A stretch of DNA of 64,000 nt from Bacteroidota bacterium (GCA_030550275.1 JAUQPR010000002.1:62001-126000), one strand, 5' to 3'. Positions 24,961 to 33,450 are shown, counted from the stretch's first letter. Numbers and translations: made by a program. Notes: generated from the letters alone by a model not told the origin.

Positions 24961-26615
24961 TTCCAGTTGAGCCAGAAGAACACCAGGAAGGTCGCCAGGA
25001 ACACCAGAGTCAGCACAAAAGTCCCTGGCGCAACGAACTTCCCTGTGCTGGAATGCTGCGTCCGTACTGGCGTTGCAATGGGCAAGGGCATATCTTCAGC
25101 GCCCTGCAGCCGAGGACCAAAGAACACCGACGCAACGACAATACCAATCCAGAGCAGCGCTCCCAGCACCGCCATCAGCCCGCCCAGCGCAAAGAGCACC
25201 CAGAGAAGGTCCGCCACCGCCGGGAAGCTATGCCGGAATGGTGCCATGCTGAACCCAATATCCCAATGGCGCCGGGGCACACCAAGCACTCCAAGTCCAA
25301 TCATGGACACCGCCAGGAGCGCAATCCCGATGGCGAACATCCACGGCTGTAGGCGTGCCAGCCCCATCCCCACAATGCGGCGCCGAAAGACCAGCGGGAT
25401 CAGGTAATACGTAATCCCCATAAAGGTCAGCGTCGTGCCCAACACAACCGTCCCTTTGAAGTGCCCCGGAATCCCCAGCGTGTTGTGCACGATGATGTTG
25501 GTCTGCTCCATCCCGTAGATGACCCCTGTAATCCCCCCAATGAACCCGAACCCGATGATAGCAAGCACCGTCGCGCTAAAGGTCGGATTCCCCCACGGGG
25601 CTTTTGCCAACCACTGGAACAGCCCACGCGTATAGCCACGTGCCCGCTGCGCCGCTTCAATCGAAGCCGGAACAGCAAAGGCGTGAATCATAGACGCCAA
25701 CACCGCCAAGTACATCGCGTAGCTGGTATTCCACACCTTCCACACCGAACTGACGGCAGGGTCGGTCAACAAATGGTGCGCCGATGCCAAGCAGATGAAG
25801 AGGATGTACAGCAGGAACGCAATCCGCGAAATGCGCTCATTCACCGACATGCCTCCCACCGTCAGGTATGCCGCCAGATACCACACTGCTACCATTGCCG
25901 ACACATTGATCTGCTGTGCCGGATGTCCCAGCCCCCACCATACCAACTTGTACAGCGCCGCATCGAGTTTGGGCAGCACCCCCATCGCCCACAGCAGCGT
26001 GGGGACGTAAATGATAGCACCGGAGACGAGCGTAATGACGGCAATAATTGCCGCTGCCGCCAGCCCGTAGGTAAACAGCGGGAGCGTCGCCCCATACATC
26101 CCCGCCTGCCGCGCCACCATGAGATTGCCAAAGAAGAGGAACACCCCCACCAGCGCCCCCAGGGCAAAGAGGATAATGCCCAAGTAATACAGCGGATGCG
26201 CCTGCAGCGGCACGTACGAAGTCATCAGCACATCTGCCTGTCCGGAAAGGATCATGGCGTTGGTCAGGAGAAAGCCCGCCACCGTCAACCCAAATGCGAA
26301 CCATCCCGTCTTCGGGGCACAGAAGGGGCTGTTGAGCACAATCGTCGAGCCGAAGTACAGCCCGGCAATCTCGAAGAAGACAATCCAGAAGATGAGCGCG
26401 TTGACCCCGTGCAGCGTGAGGATACGGTAGTACCACTCCGCCGGGAGTAGGTGCACGGTTTGCCAGCGCGTCAACACCAGGAGCAGTGCACCCACAACTG
26501 CAGTGAGGAAGGCAACCACTGCTGCAACAGCATTAGCGCGGATGAGCCGCTCACCTGTGCGGTCTACCCGCAATCCTGTAATCTCGCACAGTCGAAAAAT
26601 CGGCGCCCGGTACAT
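24930..26615 (-). CDS. Divergent heme-copper oxidoreductase subunit I lacking the active-site tyrosine (NO-reductase-like?)
   Basis: 561 residues, about 13 membrane helices, alignable by eye with the B-family enzyme at 12465. Retained: His69 (low-spin heme), His231 (CuB, in LGHPAQQINV), His280-His281 (CuB, in ASAHHLLTDP), His385 (high-spin heme, in IPGHFKGTVV). Changed: the tyrosine of HPxVY is Gln235, and the second low-spin heme His is Lys387. Without the cross-linked Tyr, O2 reduction by the usual mechanism is unlikely. Several published HCO families without this Tyr reduce NO (cNOR, qNOR and divergent types such as eNOR, known from Rhodothermus as I recall). The operon carries a CuA subunit and SCO. 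The NO-reductase role is inference; an unusual oxidase remains possible. Confidence 0.9.
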   Translation of the reverse strand: MYRAPIFRLCEITGLRVDRTGERLIRANAVAAVVAFLTAVVGALLLVLTRWQTVHLLPAEWYYRILTLHGVNALIFWIVFFEIAGLYFGSTIVLNSPFCAPKTGWFAFGLTVAGFLLTNAMILSGQADVLMTSYVPLQAHPLYYLGIILFALGALVGVFLFFGNLMVARQAGMYGATLPLFTYGLAAAAIIAVITLVSGAIIYVPTLLWAMGVLPKLDAALYKLVWWGLGHPAQQINVSAMVAVWYLAAYLTVGGMSVNERISRIAFLLYILFICLASAHHLLTDPAVSSVWKVWNTSYAMYLAVLASMIHAFAVPASIEAAQRARGYTRGLFQWLAKAPWGNPTFSATVLAIIGFGFIGGITGVIYGMEQTNIIVHNTLGIPGHFKGTVVLGTTLTFMGITYYLIPLVFRRRIVGMGLARLQPWMFAIGIALLAVSMIGLGVLGVPRRHWDIGFSMAPFRHSFPAVADLLWVLFALGGLMAVLGALLWIGIVVASVFFGPRLQGAEDMPLPIATPVRTQHSSTGKFVAPGTFVLTLVFLATFLVFFWLNWKWLAAAWEVR

Positions 26616-26636
26616 CGTCGCTTTCCTCCTGTTGAC

Positions 26637-27218
26637 CTACTGTTGCGGAGCTTGGAAGCGTTGCCGCAGTTGCTCAAGCTCTGCGGCGTTCTCGACAACG
26701 TAGATTTTGCCCGTCATCATGTGGTGTCCAATACCGCAGAATTCATTGCACATCACCGTGAACTCCCCTGTCTCAGTCGGACGGAAGCGTAGCACGTAGT
26801 CGTAGCCTGGGTAGACCATAAAGTTCATGTTGACCGGTTGCAGGGAAAAGCCGTGCAGCAGGTCCACCGAGGCAAGATGGAAGGTGTACTCCTGACCCTT
26901 CTGTAGCACCAATACCGGCGCCCAGCGCCACATCTGCCCCAGCAAGAACACATCGCTGCCCGGGGGTGGCGCGACAACTGGAACGCCGTTCTCTTCCCCA
27001 ATCTGATACCGCGGCACCCACGCCGTGTGGAGCTGCATGTACTCTGCCGGCTCAATCCGGTAGGAGATGCTGGAGGGATTTTGCCGACCGTAGATGTGCC
27101 ACCCAATCATCCACACGTATAGGCACAAGCACACAACGGTGGCAACGGCAACCCAACTGCGCTCGTCGCGCGCTACGGGCGTCTCGTACCATCCTTCTGC
27201 CGGTGGCTGCAGACTCAT
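26637..27218 (-). CDS. CuA-containing subunit II of the divergent heme-copper oxidoreductase
   Basis: 193 residues with one membrane helix (WVAVATVVCLCLYVWMIGWHIYG) and a cupredoxin domain. CuA ligands are intact: His122 (LLHGFSL), Cys157 and Cys161 (CNEFC), His165 and Met168 (GIGHHMM). An intact CuA argues for electron entry from a soluble cytochrome c or cupredoxin and against a qNOR-type enzyme. The ATG at 27218 overlaps the upstream stop as ATGA (27215-27218); longer frames are artefacts. Confidence 0.93.
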   Translation of the reverse strand: MSLQPPAEGWYETPVARDERSWVAVATVVCLCLYVWMIGWHIYGRQNPSSISYRIEPAEYMQLHTAWVPRYQIGEENGVPVVAPPPGSDVFLLGQMWRWAPVLVLQKGQEYTFHLASVDLLHGFSLQPVNMNFMVYPGYDYVLRFRPTETGEFTVMCNEFCGIGHHMMTGKIYVVENAAELEQLRQRFQAPQQ

Positions 27219-27418
27219 TGCCCTCCTCCTGCCTGTTGGACAATCTGGGCTTTGAGCTCTTCTGGAAACGGCGCCACAGAAGCAATCTCCATCACACCCC
27301 ACAGCAGATAGGACACCGCATAGATAGCAACCCCGAGGAAGAGCAAGAGCAGTACATCGTCCAGCAAGAGCCGGAAGAGCGGGATTTTGGGAAATTCCTG
27401 TTCCTGTGTCGCTGACAT
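27215..27418 (-). CDS. Small single-helix membrane protein, first gene of the divergent HCO operon
   Basis: 67 residues: a polar N-terminus (MSATQEQEFPKIPLFRLLLDD), one hydrophobic helix (VLLLLFLGVAIYAVSYLLWGV) and a soluble tail ending QQAGGGQ. Translationally coupled to subunit II. It occupies the position that subunit IIa has in the ba3-like operon but shows no sequence similarity to it. Probably an additional small subunit; unverified. Confidence 0.78.
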   Translation of the reverse strand: MSATQEQEFPKIPLFRLLLDDVLLLLFLGVAIYAVSYLLWGVMEIASVAPFPEELKAQIVQQAGGGQ

Positions 27419-27449
27419 GGTTTGCTCTCCGAAATTTTTTCACCGTTGG

Positions 27450-27457
27450 CGAAACTA
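27450..27457 (-). promoter_or_regulatory. Near-consensus -7 element (TAGTTTCG) for the divergent HCO operon
   Basis: One mismatch to TAnnTTTG, 31 bases before ATG 27418, in the divergent spacer with the ABC transporter. I saw no FNR/CRP-type TTGAT...ATCAA palindrome here. Confidence 0.35.
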
Positions 27458-27566
27458 CCGCCCCCGCTATCCTGTCGCCAATGACTTTTTCCACCGGATG
27501 AGGTGAGCTTCATCACTCCGGGTGCTGATACGCTCGCCACACTACACCGATGCCGTAGTCGTGTAC

Positions 27567-29339
27567 ATGAGCGCACTTCGAGGACGCCCTATGCATCCGT
27601 TGCGCTGGCTCCTTCCGTACCTACGGCGGCACCGCACGGCGCTGCTTGCTGGTGCTGCGTGCGTGCTCCTGGCAAATCTTGCCTGGGCATTCACGCCCAG
27701 GTTGGTTGGGTACGCTGTGGACTCCATCATCGCGGGGGGTACGCTGCCGAAGGTTCTCCCAGCGCTGGCGGGCATCCTTGGGCTGACGCTCGTGGGCGGG
27801 GTACTGACCTTCCTGATGCGGCAGACCATCATCGTGAGCTCGCGCACGCTGGAGTATGAGCTGCGGAACGACCTAGTCCGGAGCTTGGAGCGGCACTCTG
27901 CGCGCTTCTTCCTGCGGCATCCTACCGGCGAGCTGATGGCGTACGCCAACAACGACATCCCCGCCGTCCGCGAATTCCTCGGACCGGCAATCATGAACAG
28001 CCTCAACAGCGCCGTTGCTATTGGCTTCGCGCTGCTGTTCATGATCACGCTCGATGTGCCCATGACCCTCTTTGCCGTGCTGCCACTGCCGTTGGCGGCG
28101 GTGCTCACGTACGCTATCGGTCGGCGGGTTCACCAGACCTTCCTCACGGTCCAAGAGCAGTTCGGCGAGCTCACCAACCACGCGCAGGAGAGCTTCTCCG
28201 CCATTCGGGTGGTGCGCGCCTACGGCAGCCATGCAGCCGAGATCGAGCGCTTCCGGAGGCTGAGCTGGGAATATGCCCAACGGAACCTACGCCTGGGCAA
28301 GCTGCAGGCACTCTCCACGCCGGCGATGTTCGTGCTCATGGCAGCGGTGCAGCTCATCGTGCTGGGATACGGGGGCTTCCGCATCGCCCACGGCACGCTC
28401 ACCGTTGGGGAGCTCACGCAGTTCTTCCTCTACACCAACGAGCTCATCTGGCCCATCGCTGCCCTGGGGTGGGTGACCAACATCGTGCAGCGGGCAATGG
28501 CATCGGCAGCCCGGCTCCAGCAGTTGATGAGCACCCCGGTGGAGGTTCCCGATACCGGACGGCTGCGCCTTGCCCCAGCTCAGGCGCGTGGGGAGATCGA
28601 GTTCCGCAACGTGTGGTTCCGCTACAGCCCTGACCACCCGTGGGTGTTACAGGGGCTCTCGCTGCACATCCCCGCTGGGAGCTTCGTGGGTATCACCGGA
28701 CCCATCGGCAGCGGCAAATCCACCCTCGTTGCGCTCCTGACACGGCTGTACGACCCAGACCAGGGGCAGATCCTGCTCGACGGGCACGATGTGCGCGAAT
28801 ACCCGCTGGAGACGCTGCGCCGGATTGTGACCGTCGTCCCCCAGGACCCGTTCCTGTTCTCCATGAGCGTAGCGGAGAACATCCGCTTCGGCGACCCCAC
28901 CGCGCCCGAGGAGCGCATCCTGTGGGCAAGCCAGACGGCTGGATTGCACCAGGACGTGGTGCACTTCCCGCAGGGCTACCAGACGCTGGTTGGCGAACGC
29001 GGTATCACGCTCTCCGGCGGGCAACGCCAGCGCCTTGCCCTTGCGCGGGCACTGCTGCGGGATTCCCCTGTGCTGCTCCTCGACGACGCCTTCTCCTCAG
29101 TGGATAGCGCTACGGAGGCGCACATTCGGCAGGCGCTCCAGCCACTGCTGCGGCAGCGTACGGTCATTGTGATTGCCCATCGCCTCTCCAGCATTCAGGA
29201 CGCCGACCGCATCTTCGTGCTCGCCGAGGGAAGGGTTGCCGAAGCCGGAACACACGCTGAACTACTGCGGCGTGGCGGGCTCTACGCTCGGCTCTGGCAG
29301 CTCCAGTCGCTGGAGGCGGAGCTGGAGCGGCTCTCGTAA
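27567..29339 (+). CDS. ABC exporter, fused membrane and ATPase domains (MsbA/YheI-like)
   Basis: 590 residues, a half-transporter. The type I exporter membrane domain occupies about the first 310 residues (six helices; ELRNDLVRSLERHSARFF is the typical coupling-helix region). The ATPase domain has Walker A GPIGSGKSTL, Q-loop VPQDPFLF, signature LSGGQRQRLALARAL, Walker B VLLLDDAFSSVD and the switch AHRLSS. It likely works as a homodimer exporting lipid or drug-like substrates. ATG 27591 is an alternative start. Divergent from the HCO operon; substrate unknown. Confidence 0.93.
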   Translation: MSALRGRPMHPLRWLLPYLRRHRTALLAGAACVLLANLAWAFTPRLVGYAVDSIIAGGTLPKVLPALAGILGLTLVGGVLTFLMRQTIIVSSRTLEYELRNDLVRSLERHSARFFLRHPTGELMAYANNDIPAVREFLGPAIMNSLNSAVAIGFALLFMITLDVPMTLFAVLPLPLAAVLTYAIGRRVHQTFLTVQEQFGELTNHAQESFSAIRVVRAYGSHAAEIERFRRLSWEYAQRNLRLGKLQALSTPAMFVLMAAVQLIVLGYGGFRIAHGTLTVGELTQFFLYTNELIWPIAALGWVTNIVQRAMASAARLQQLMSTPVEVPDTGRLRLAPAQARGEIEFRNVWFRYSPDHPWVLQGLSLHIPAGSFVGITGPIGSGKSTLVALLTRLYDPDQGQILLDGHDVREYPLETLRRIVTVVPQDPFLFSMSVAENIRFGDPTAPEERILWASQTAGLHQDVVHFPQGYQTLVGERGITLSGGQRQRLALARALLRDSPVLLLDDAFSSVDSATEAHIRQALQPLLRQRTVIVIAHRLSSIQDADRIFVLAEGRVAEAGTHAELLRRGGLYARLWQLQSLEAELERLS

Positions 29340-29448
29340 CCTCGGGCAACAACCGCTGTAACGGCTGTGGCGGTCGCGGTGTTATTGGCGCGGCAACGCC
29401 GGTGCAGTCCGGCGGAGAGTATGTCGAACCTCTTCAAGCGGTGAAGCC

Positions 29449-30174
29449 ATGTGGGCACAACTGAAGCGGATGCTCGCGCTTGCGACCGTGGTTGCGGGCA
29501 TCGTGTGGGTGGGCAGCAGCATCGGATGTCAGCAGGGGAATCAGGTCACAGCACCGAGCACCAGCGAGCTCGTTCCCAGCATTCCCGATGTCGCAGCACT
29601 CCCCAGCGGGGTAACCGGTGGCGACGACCGGCAGGACTTTGCACTCCATCCCCCAGAGAGCGACAAACGCCGCGCACCCATTCACATCTGGCGCTGCCTG
29701 GGGCTGGATTCCGCACAGCGCATCGCCGTGATGGCGTGCCTGCAGAGTCACGCCGACAGCGCCCGCGCAATCATCCGTGCACTCCGGGAGTCTGAGCGTT
29801 CGTACGTCGAGCAGGCGCGCCAGATGCGCCGGGCGGTGCTGGATTCCCTGCGCCAGGGTCTCATTGACCGTCAAACCGCTGCGCAGCGGATGCGCGAGAT
29901 CGCCCAATGGCTGCGCGAGCAGTTGCAGAACAACCCCGCTCGGCAGGAAGCGCAGCAGAAGCTGCAGGAGCTCAAGCAAGCCCTCTGCGAATGCGTTGCA
30001 GCAGTGCTGACCCCGGAGCAGCAGCAGATCTGGCAGTGCTGGTGCAGCGGTGGCACGAACTGCTGCCCCACCGGACCCGACGGTGGCAATGGTGGCGACC
30101 ATCACGATGGTGACCATCATGGCGGCGACCATCACGGTGGTGGAGGTGGTCGCGGTCCGCGCGGCAACGGCTAA
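29449..30174 (+). CDS. Lipoprotein with helical domain and His/Gly-rich tail
   Basis: 241 residues. The signal segment ends VGSSIGC, a plausible lipobox. The central part (about 90-195) is strongly helical with charged heptads (RALRESERSYVEQARQMRRA, QRMREIAQWLREQLQ) and contains LTPEQQQIW, reminiscent of Spy/CpxP-like or zinc-resistance-associated helical proteins. The tail is GDHHDGDHHGGDHHGGGGG, a metal-binding type sequence, and Cys clusters occur (CECVAA, CWCSGG, CCPTG). Probably a periplasmic metal or stress protein; the family is uncertain. It converges on the histidine kinase with a 4-base overlap. Confidence 0.75.
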   Translation: MWAQLKRMLALATVVAGIVWVGSSIGCQQGNQVTAPSTSELVPSIPDVAALPSGVTGGDDRQDFALHPPESDKRRAPIHIWRCLGLDSAQRIAVMACLQSHADSARAIIRALRESERSYVEQARQMRRAVLDSLRQGLIDRQTAAQRMREIAQWLREQLQNNPARQEAQQKLQELKQALCECVAAVLTPEQQQIWQCWCSGGTNCCPTGPDGGNGGDHHDGDHHGGDHHGGGGGRGPRGNG

Positions 30175-31460
30175 GCTGCCTCAGTAGCACTGAGGTCCAA
30201 CGTCCCGCTCTCCTCCTTCCCTCCGGTTCCCCCTCCTGCAGCGCGGGAGGGGGTTTTTGTTGCTGCCGGCAGCTCAATGGCAAAGATACTGCCCACGCCG
30301 GGATGGCTTTCGCGCAGCAGCAGCCGTCCGTTGTGGTACTCCTCCACAATCCGGCGTGCCAGCGTGAGCCCAATGCCCCAGCCCCGGCGTTTGGTTGTGA
30401 AGCCCGGCTCAAAGATACGCCGCCGCAGCGCCGGTGGGATGCCGCGACCGTTGTCGTGCACCTCAAGGACCGCCTGCTCCCGTGCCCGGTACAGCCGCAC
30501 GAGAATCCTGCCCGGGGGCTGTTCGATCGCTTCGACGGCGTTTTTGAGCAGATTCTCCAGCGCCCACCCGAAGAGCTCTGCATTGACTGCGGCGGCAAGC
30601 TCGGGGTCCAGCTCCAGCACGAACTCGATGCGCTTCTGCTGCGGAACACGGCGCTGCAGGTATGCGACGACCTCCTGCACCAGCGGCGCCAATGGCTGGA
30701 CTCGTAGCACCGGCGGAGTGCCGATCTGTCCGAAGCGCACCGCCACCATCTGCAGCCGCTCCACATCGTGGGCAAGCTCCTGGAGGGTCTCCCGCTGCTG
30801 CGGAGCCGAACACTGCTGGCGCAGGATCTCCAGCCACGCCAGCACCGCCGACAGGGGCGTTCCCAACTGATGCGCCGCCTCCTTTGCCATCGCAATCCAG
30901 AGCCGCTGCTCGTGGCTGCGGCGCAGCAAGCGCACCGCCCATCCCGCAACGAGGAGCAGAACCACCACCAACACCGCTTGCAGGTAGGGCAACCACCGAA
31001 TCCACCGCACCAGGTCCGAGGTCGTGTAGTAGATACGCGCCAGCTCCACCCCGTCGCGGTCTGTCACGCGCAGCGGAGGGAACTCGCGCCGCATCTGCGC
31101 AACGAGCTCCCGAAGGTAGCGGCGCTGCCGCTCCAGCGACCACGTCGTGTCCAACCGCACGTTGAGCGTGTTCTGCGCATAGGGGAAGAGCGGCTCATCC
31201 TGCGGGTCGGTGATCACCACGGGGAAGGGGATCGTCGGCACGATGTGGTCCAGCAGCACAAACACAAGGGGATCGGTGCTAATGGAGACATCGGCGAACA
31301 GGTGCAGCATCTGCGCGTAGAAGCGCACGGTCTGCCGTTCGCGCTCGACGAGCTCTTGCACGATGAGCTGCGTTGCCGCCAGCACGAGCAGCACGGCGAT
31401 TGCTCCCAGGGCAGCGATGACCGCGGCGAAGTGCCATAGGTGGAATTCCCGACGCGCCAT
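30171..31460 (-). CDS. Membrane-bound sensor histidine kinase
   Basis: 429 residues. Two membrane helices (FAAVIAALGAIAVLLVLAATQ at about 10-30, and YLQAVLVVVLLLVAGWAV near 180) enclose a ~145-residue periplasmic sensor region. The phospho-acceptor segment EAAHQLGTPLSAVLAWLE follows directly with no HAMP visible, then HATPase boxes ENLLKNAVEAIE, DNGRGIPP and GWGIGLTLAR. No response regulator is in the window. ATG 31460 is preferred to GTG 31463. The last ~30 codons (APAATK-like, Gly-rich) are read from DNA that forms the terminator of the opposing lipoprotein gene. Confidence 0.92.
   Translation of the reverse strand: MARREFHLWHFAAVIAALGAIAVLLVLAATQLIVQELVERERQTVRFYAQMLHLFADVSISTDPLVFVLLDHIVPTIPFPVVITDPQDEPLFPYAQNTLNVRLDTTWSLERQRRYLRELVAQMRREFPPLRVTDRDGVELARIYYTTSDLVRWIRWLPYLQAVLVVVLLLVAGWAVRLLRRSHEQRLWIAMAKEAAHQLGTPLSAVLAWLEILRQQCSAPQQRETLQELAHDVERLQMVAVRFGQIGTPPVLRVQPLAPLVQEVVAYLQRRVPQQKRIEFVLELDPELAAAVNAELFGWALENLLKNAVEAIEQPPGRILVRLYRAREQAVLEVHDNGRGIPPALRRRIFEPGFTTKRRGWGIGLTLARRIVEEYHNGRLLLRESHPGVGSIFAIELPAATKTPSRAAGGGTGGKEESGTLDLSATEAA
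30229..30258 (+). terminator. Rho-independent terminator of the His-rich lipoprotein gene
   Basis: Stem CCCCCTCC (30229-30236) pairs with GGAGGGGG (30246-30253) across a 9-base loop, followed by TTTTT (30254-30258). A second small hairpin CCTCAGT-AGC-ACTGAGG lies at 30179-30195, right after the stop. Both are inside the 3' coding part of the convergent kinase gene. Confidence 0.8.
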
Positions 31461-31469
31461 CACCCCAGC

Positions 31470-31697
31470 TCATCCAGTGCCAAGAAGTTTCCGGAGGTCG
31501 TCTGCAGCGCCAGGGGTGGGCTGCATCCGGAGCGCGAAGCTCACGGCTCCGTCCGGAGGCAATGCTGGCGCTGCCGAACCATCGGGCACTCGGTAGTGCC
31601 CGTGGAGCGCCCGGCGCATCCGGAGCTGTGCTGCCCTGGGCTGTAGCGCAATCCCAAGGCTGTAGAGCGGCTCATCGCTGTAGGATGCGCTGAACAT
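31470..31697 (-). CDS. Small hypothetical protein between hisS and the histidine kinase
   Basis: 75 residues beginning MFSASYSDEPLYSLGIALQP and ending DDLRKLLGTG. It starts 26 bases inside the hisS 3' end and stops 9 bases before the kinase, filling what would be the only 200-base gap in this operon. Composition (Leu/Arg/Ala with Pro-Gly turns, SFALRMQPTPGAADDL) is protein-like, but no family is recognised. A shorter start at ATG 31619 would give 49 residues. Confidence 0.5.
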   Translation of the reverse strand: MFSASYSDEPLYSLGIALQPRAAQLRMRRALHGHYRVPDGSAAPALPPDGAVSFALRMQPTPGAADDLRKLLGTG

Positions 31698-32928
31698 GTT
31701 CGCCGAGCTCCTGCACAGGGCATTCCCACTGCTGCCCGTTCCGGAGATCGCGCAGCACGAGCCTGCGCTGCTGCCACTCGGTGCGCCCGAGGATGATGGC
31801 AAGGCGGGCTCCGAGCCGATCGGCTTCCCGCAACTGGGCTTTGAGCGAACGGCGCTGGAGATCCCCCACTGCCCGATACCCCGCCCGGCGCAGCTCCTCA
31901 AGCAGGGACAGCGCAACCTCGGGCTCCACTTCGGCGCGGGCAACGTAGATCTCCACCGCCCCGTCCGGCGTGCGCTCCGGTAGCAGCAACAGCAGCCGCT
32001 CCACGCCGAAGGAGAAGCCCACCGCCGGCGTGGGCGGTCCTCCAAAGCTTTCGACCAGTCCGTCGTAGCGTCCCCCGCCACCGAAGGCATTCTGCGCGCC
32101 GAGCCGGGAGGAGACAAACTCGAACACCGTGTGCGTGTAGTAATCCAGCCCGCGCACCAAGTGCGGATTCAGCTCAAAGGGAACGCCCTGCTGCTGCAGC
32201 ATCCGGCAGAGCGCTTCGAAGTGCTCGCGGCTTTCGGCATCGAGATACTCGATGAGCAGCGGTGCAGAGCGGAGCAGCGCTTGATCGCGTTCATCCTTGG
32301 AGTCCAAGATGCGCAGGGGATTCCGTTCGAGCCGGAGCTGACTCTCCGGCGAGAGCTTCTCCCGGACGCTCTCCAGGTACGCCACCAGCGCCGTGCGGTA
32401 GCGCTGCCGCACCGCCGGGCTCCCCAGCGTGTTGAGCTGGAGCCGGTAGTCCGCAATACCCAGCTCGCGCAGCACTGCAACCGCCAGCAGGATGACCTCG
32501 GCATCGCTTTCGGGATAGGGCGAGCCGATGCATTCGACGCCGTACTGGTGGAATTGGCGATAACGCCCCTTCTGCGGACGCTCGTAGCGGAAGACAGCGC
32601 CGTAGTACCACAGCCGCCACAGGGAGCGCCGAGCCAGCAAGCCGTGCTGGACCACAGCGCGCACTACCCCAGCGGTGAGCTCCGGACGCAGCGCCAGCTC
32701 CTCGCCGGCGCGGTCGGTGAACACGTACATCTCCTTGCCGACGATGTCGGTGCTCTCGCCAATGCTGCGGACGTAGAGCTGGGCAGCCTCTACAAGCGGA
32801 GGGCGAATCTCCTCGTAGCCGAAGCGTTCGGAGACCTCGCGGAAAACCCGCTCCACCCACTGCCAGCGTGGGCTCTCCTCCGGGAGCACATCGTGCATCC
32901 CGCGGATAGCTTGGATGGAAGCGCTCAT
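31672..32928 (-). CDS. hisS: Histidyl-tRNA synthetase
   Basis: 418 residues, class II synthetase of normal length. N-terminal IRGMHDVLPEES; motif 2 with YYGAVFRYERPQKGRYRQFHQ; histidine loops LVRGLDYYTHTVFEF and AFGGGGRYDGL; motif 3 AVGFSFGVERLLLLL; a C-terminal anticodon-binding domain of about 95 residues (IYVARAEVEPEVALSLLEEL). Charges tRNA-His in the cytosol. Its ATG overlaps the PtsN-like stop as ATGA (32925-32928). Confidence 0.97.
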   Translation of the reverse strand: MSASIQAIRGMHDVLPEESPRWQWVERVFREVSERFGYEEIRPPLVEAAQLYVRSIGESTDIVGKEMYVFTDRAGEELALRPELTAGVVRAVVQHGLLARRSLWRLWYYGAVFRYERPQKGRYRQFHQYGVECIGSPYPESDAEVILLAVAVLRELGIADYRLQLNTLGSPAVRQRYRTALVAYLESVREKLSPESQLRLERNPLRILDSKDERDQALLRSAPLLIEYLDAESREHFEALCRMLQQQGVPFELNPHLVRGLDYYTHTVFEFVSSRLGAQNAFGGGGRYDGLVESFGGPPTPAVGFSFGVERLLLLLPERTPDGAVEIYVARAEVEPEVALSLLEELRRAGYRAVGDLQRRSLKAQLREADRLGARLAIILGRTEWQQRRLVLRDLRNGQQWECPVQELGEHVQRILQR

Positions 32929-33398
32929 TCAAGCTGTGCCGTCAAGGCTTCGGCGTGTTCAAACAGGCGGAGCACCTCCTGTGGAGTCTGCACCTGCAGG
33001 AGCTGCGCGCGGAAGCCGGGATTGGACAGCAGGCGCGAGGCTCGGCTCAGCAGCCGTAGATGGGTCCCCACGTGGTCCTCGTCCCCGACCAGCAGGAAGG
33101 CGATCTCCACCGGAGCGCAATCGGGGGCATCCAACTCCACCGGTGGCTCCAGCGTTGCCAGTGCAGCCACGGGTGCGGCAACGGCACGCGTCTTGCCGTG
33201 CGGCAGGGCGATGCCGCCTCCGATGCAGGTGGTCATCTGCTGCTCACGCTGGAAGATCACTCGGCGGACCTCCTCCAGGTCGCGCACCTTCCCCGTTGCC
33301 GGCAGCACATCGATGAGCCGGTTGAGCAGTTCGGTTTTTGAACTGACCCGAATCCGCAGCAGCACCGTCTGTTCGCTCAAGACCGCAGCAATCCGCAT
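32925..33398 (-). CDS. PTS EIIA (PtsN/fructose-type) domain protein
   Basis: 157 residues. Single EIIA-2 domain: GGGIALPHGKTRAV holds the phospho-acceptor His67, and CAPVEIAFLLVGDEDHVGTHL is the conserved second half. No EIIB/EIIC permease, HPr or EI is in the window, so it is probably regulatory (PtsN-like) rather than a sugar transporter part. The start ATG 33398 (MRIAAVLSEQTVLL) is preferred over a longer frame to 33434. Coupled to hisS. Confidence 0.88.
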   Translation of the reverse strand: MRIAAVLSEQTVLLRIRVSSKTELLNRLIDVLPATGKVRDLEEVRRVIFQREQQMTTCIGGGIALPHGKTRAVAAPVAALATLEPPVELDAPDCAPVEIAFLLVGDEDHVGTHLRLLSRASRLLSNPGFRAQLLQVQTPQEVLRLFEHAEALTAQLE

Positions 33399-33450
33399 CG
33401 GAGCACGCTCAGTGTACACTGTCGGCGCGTGCATAGACGCACGGACAGCG

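Noticed and set aside
24930-26615. Classical cNOR or qNOR
   Set aside because: The intact CuA subunit II and B-family-like helix motifs do not fit cNOR (cytochrome c subunit) or qNOR (fused single chain).
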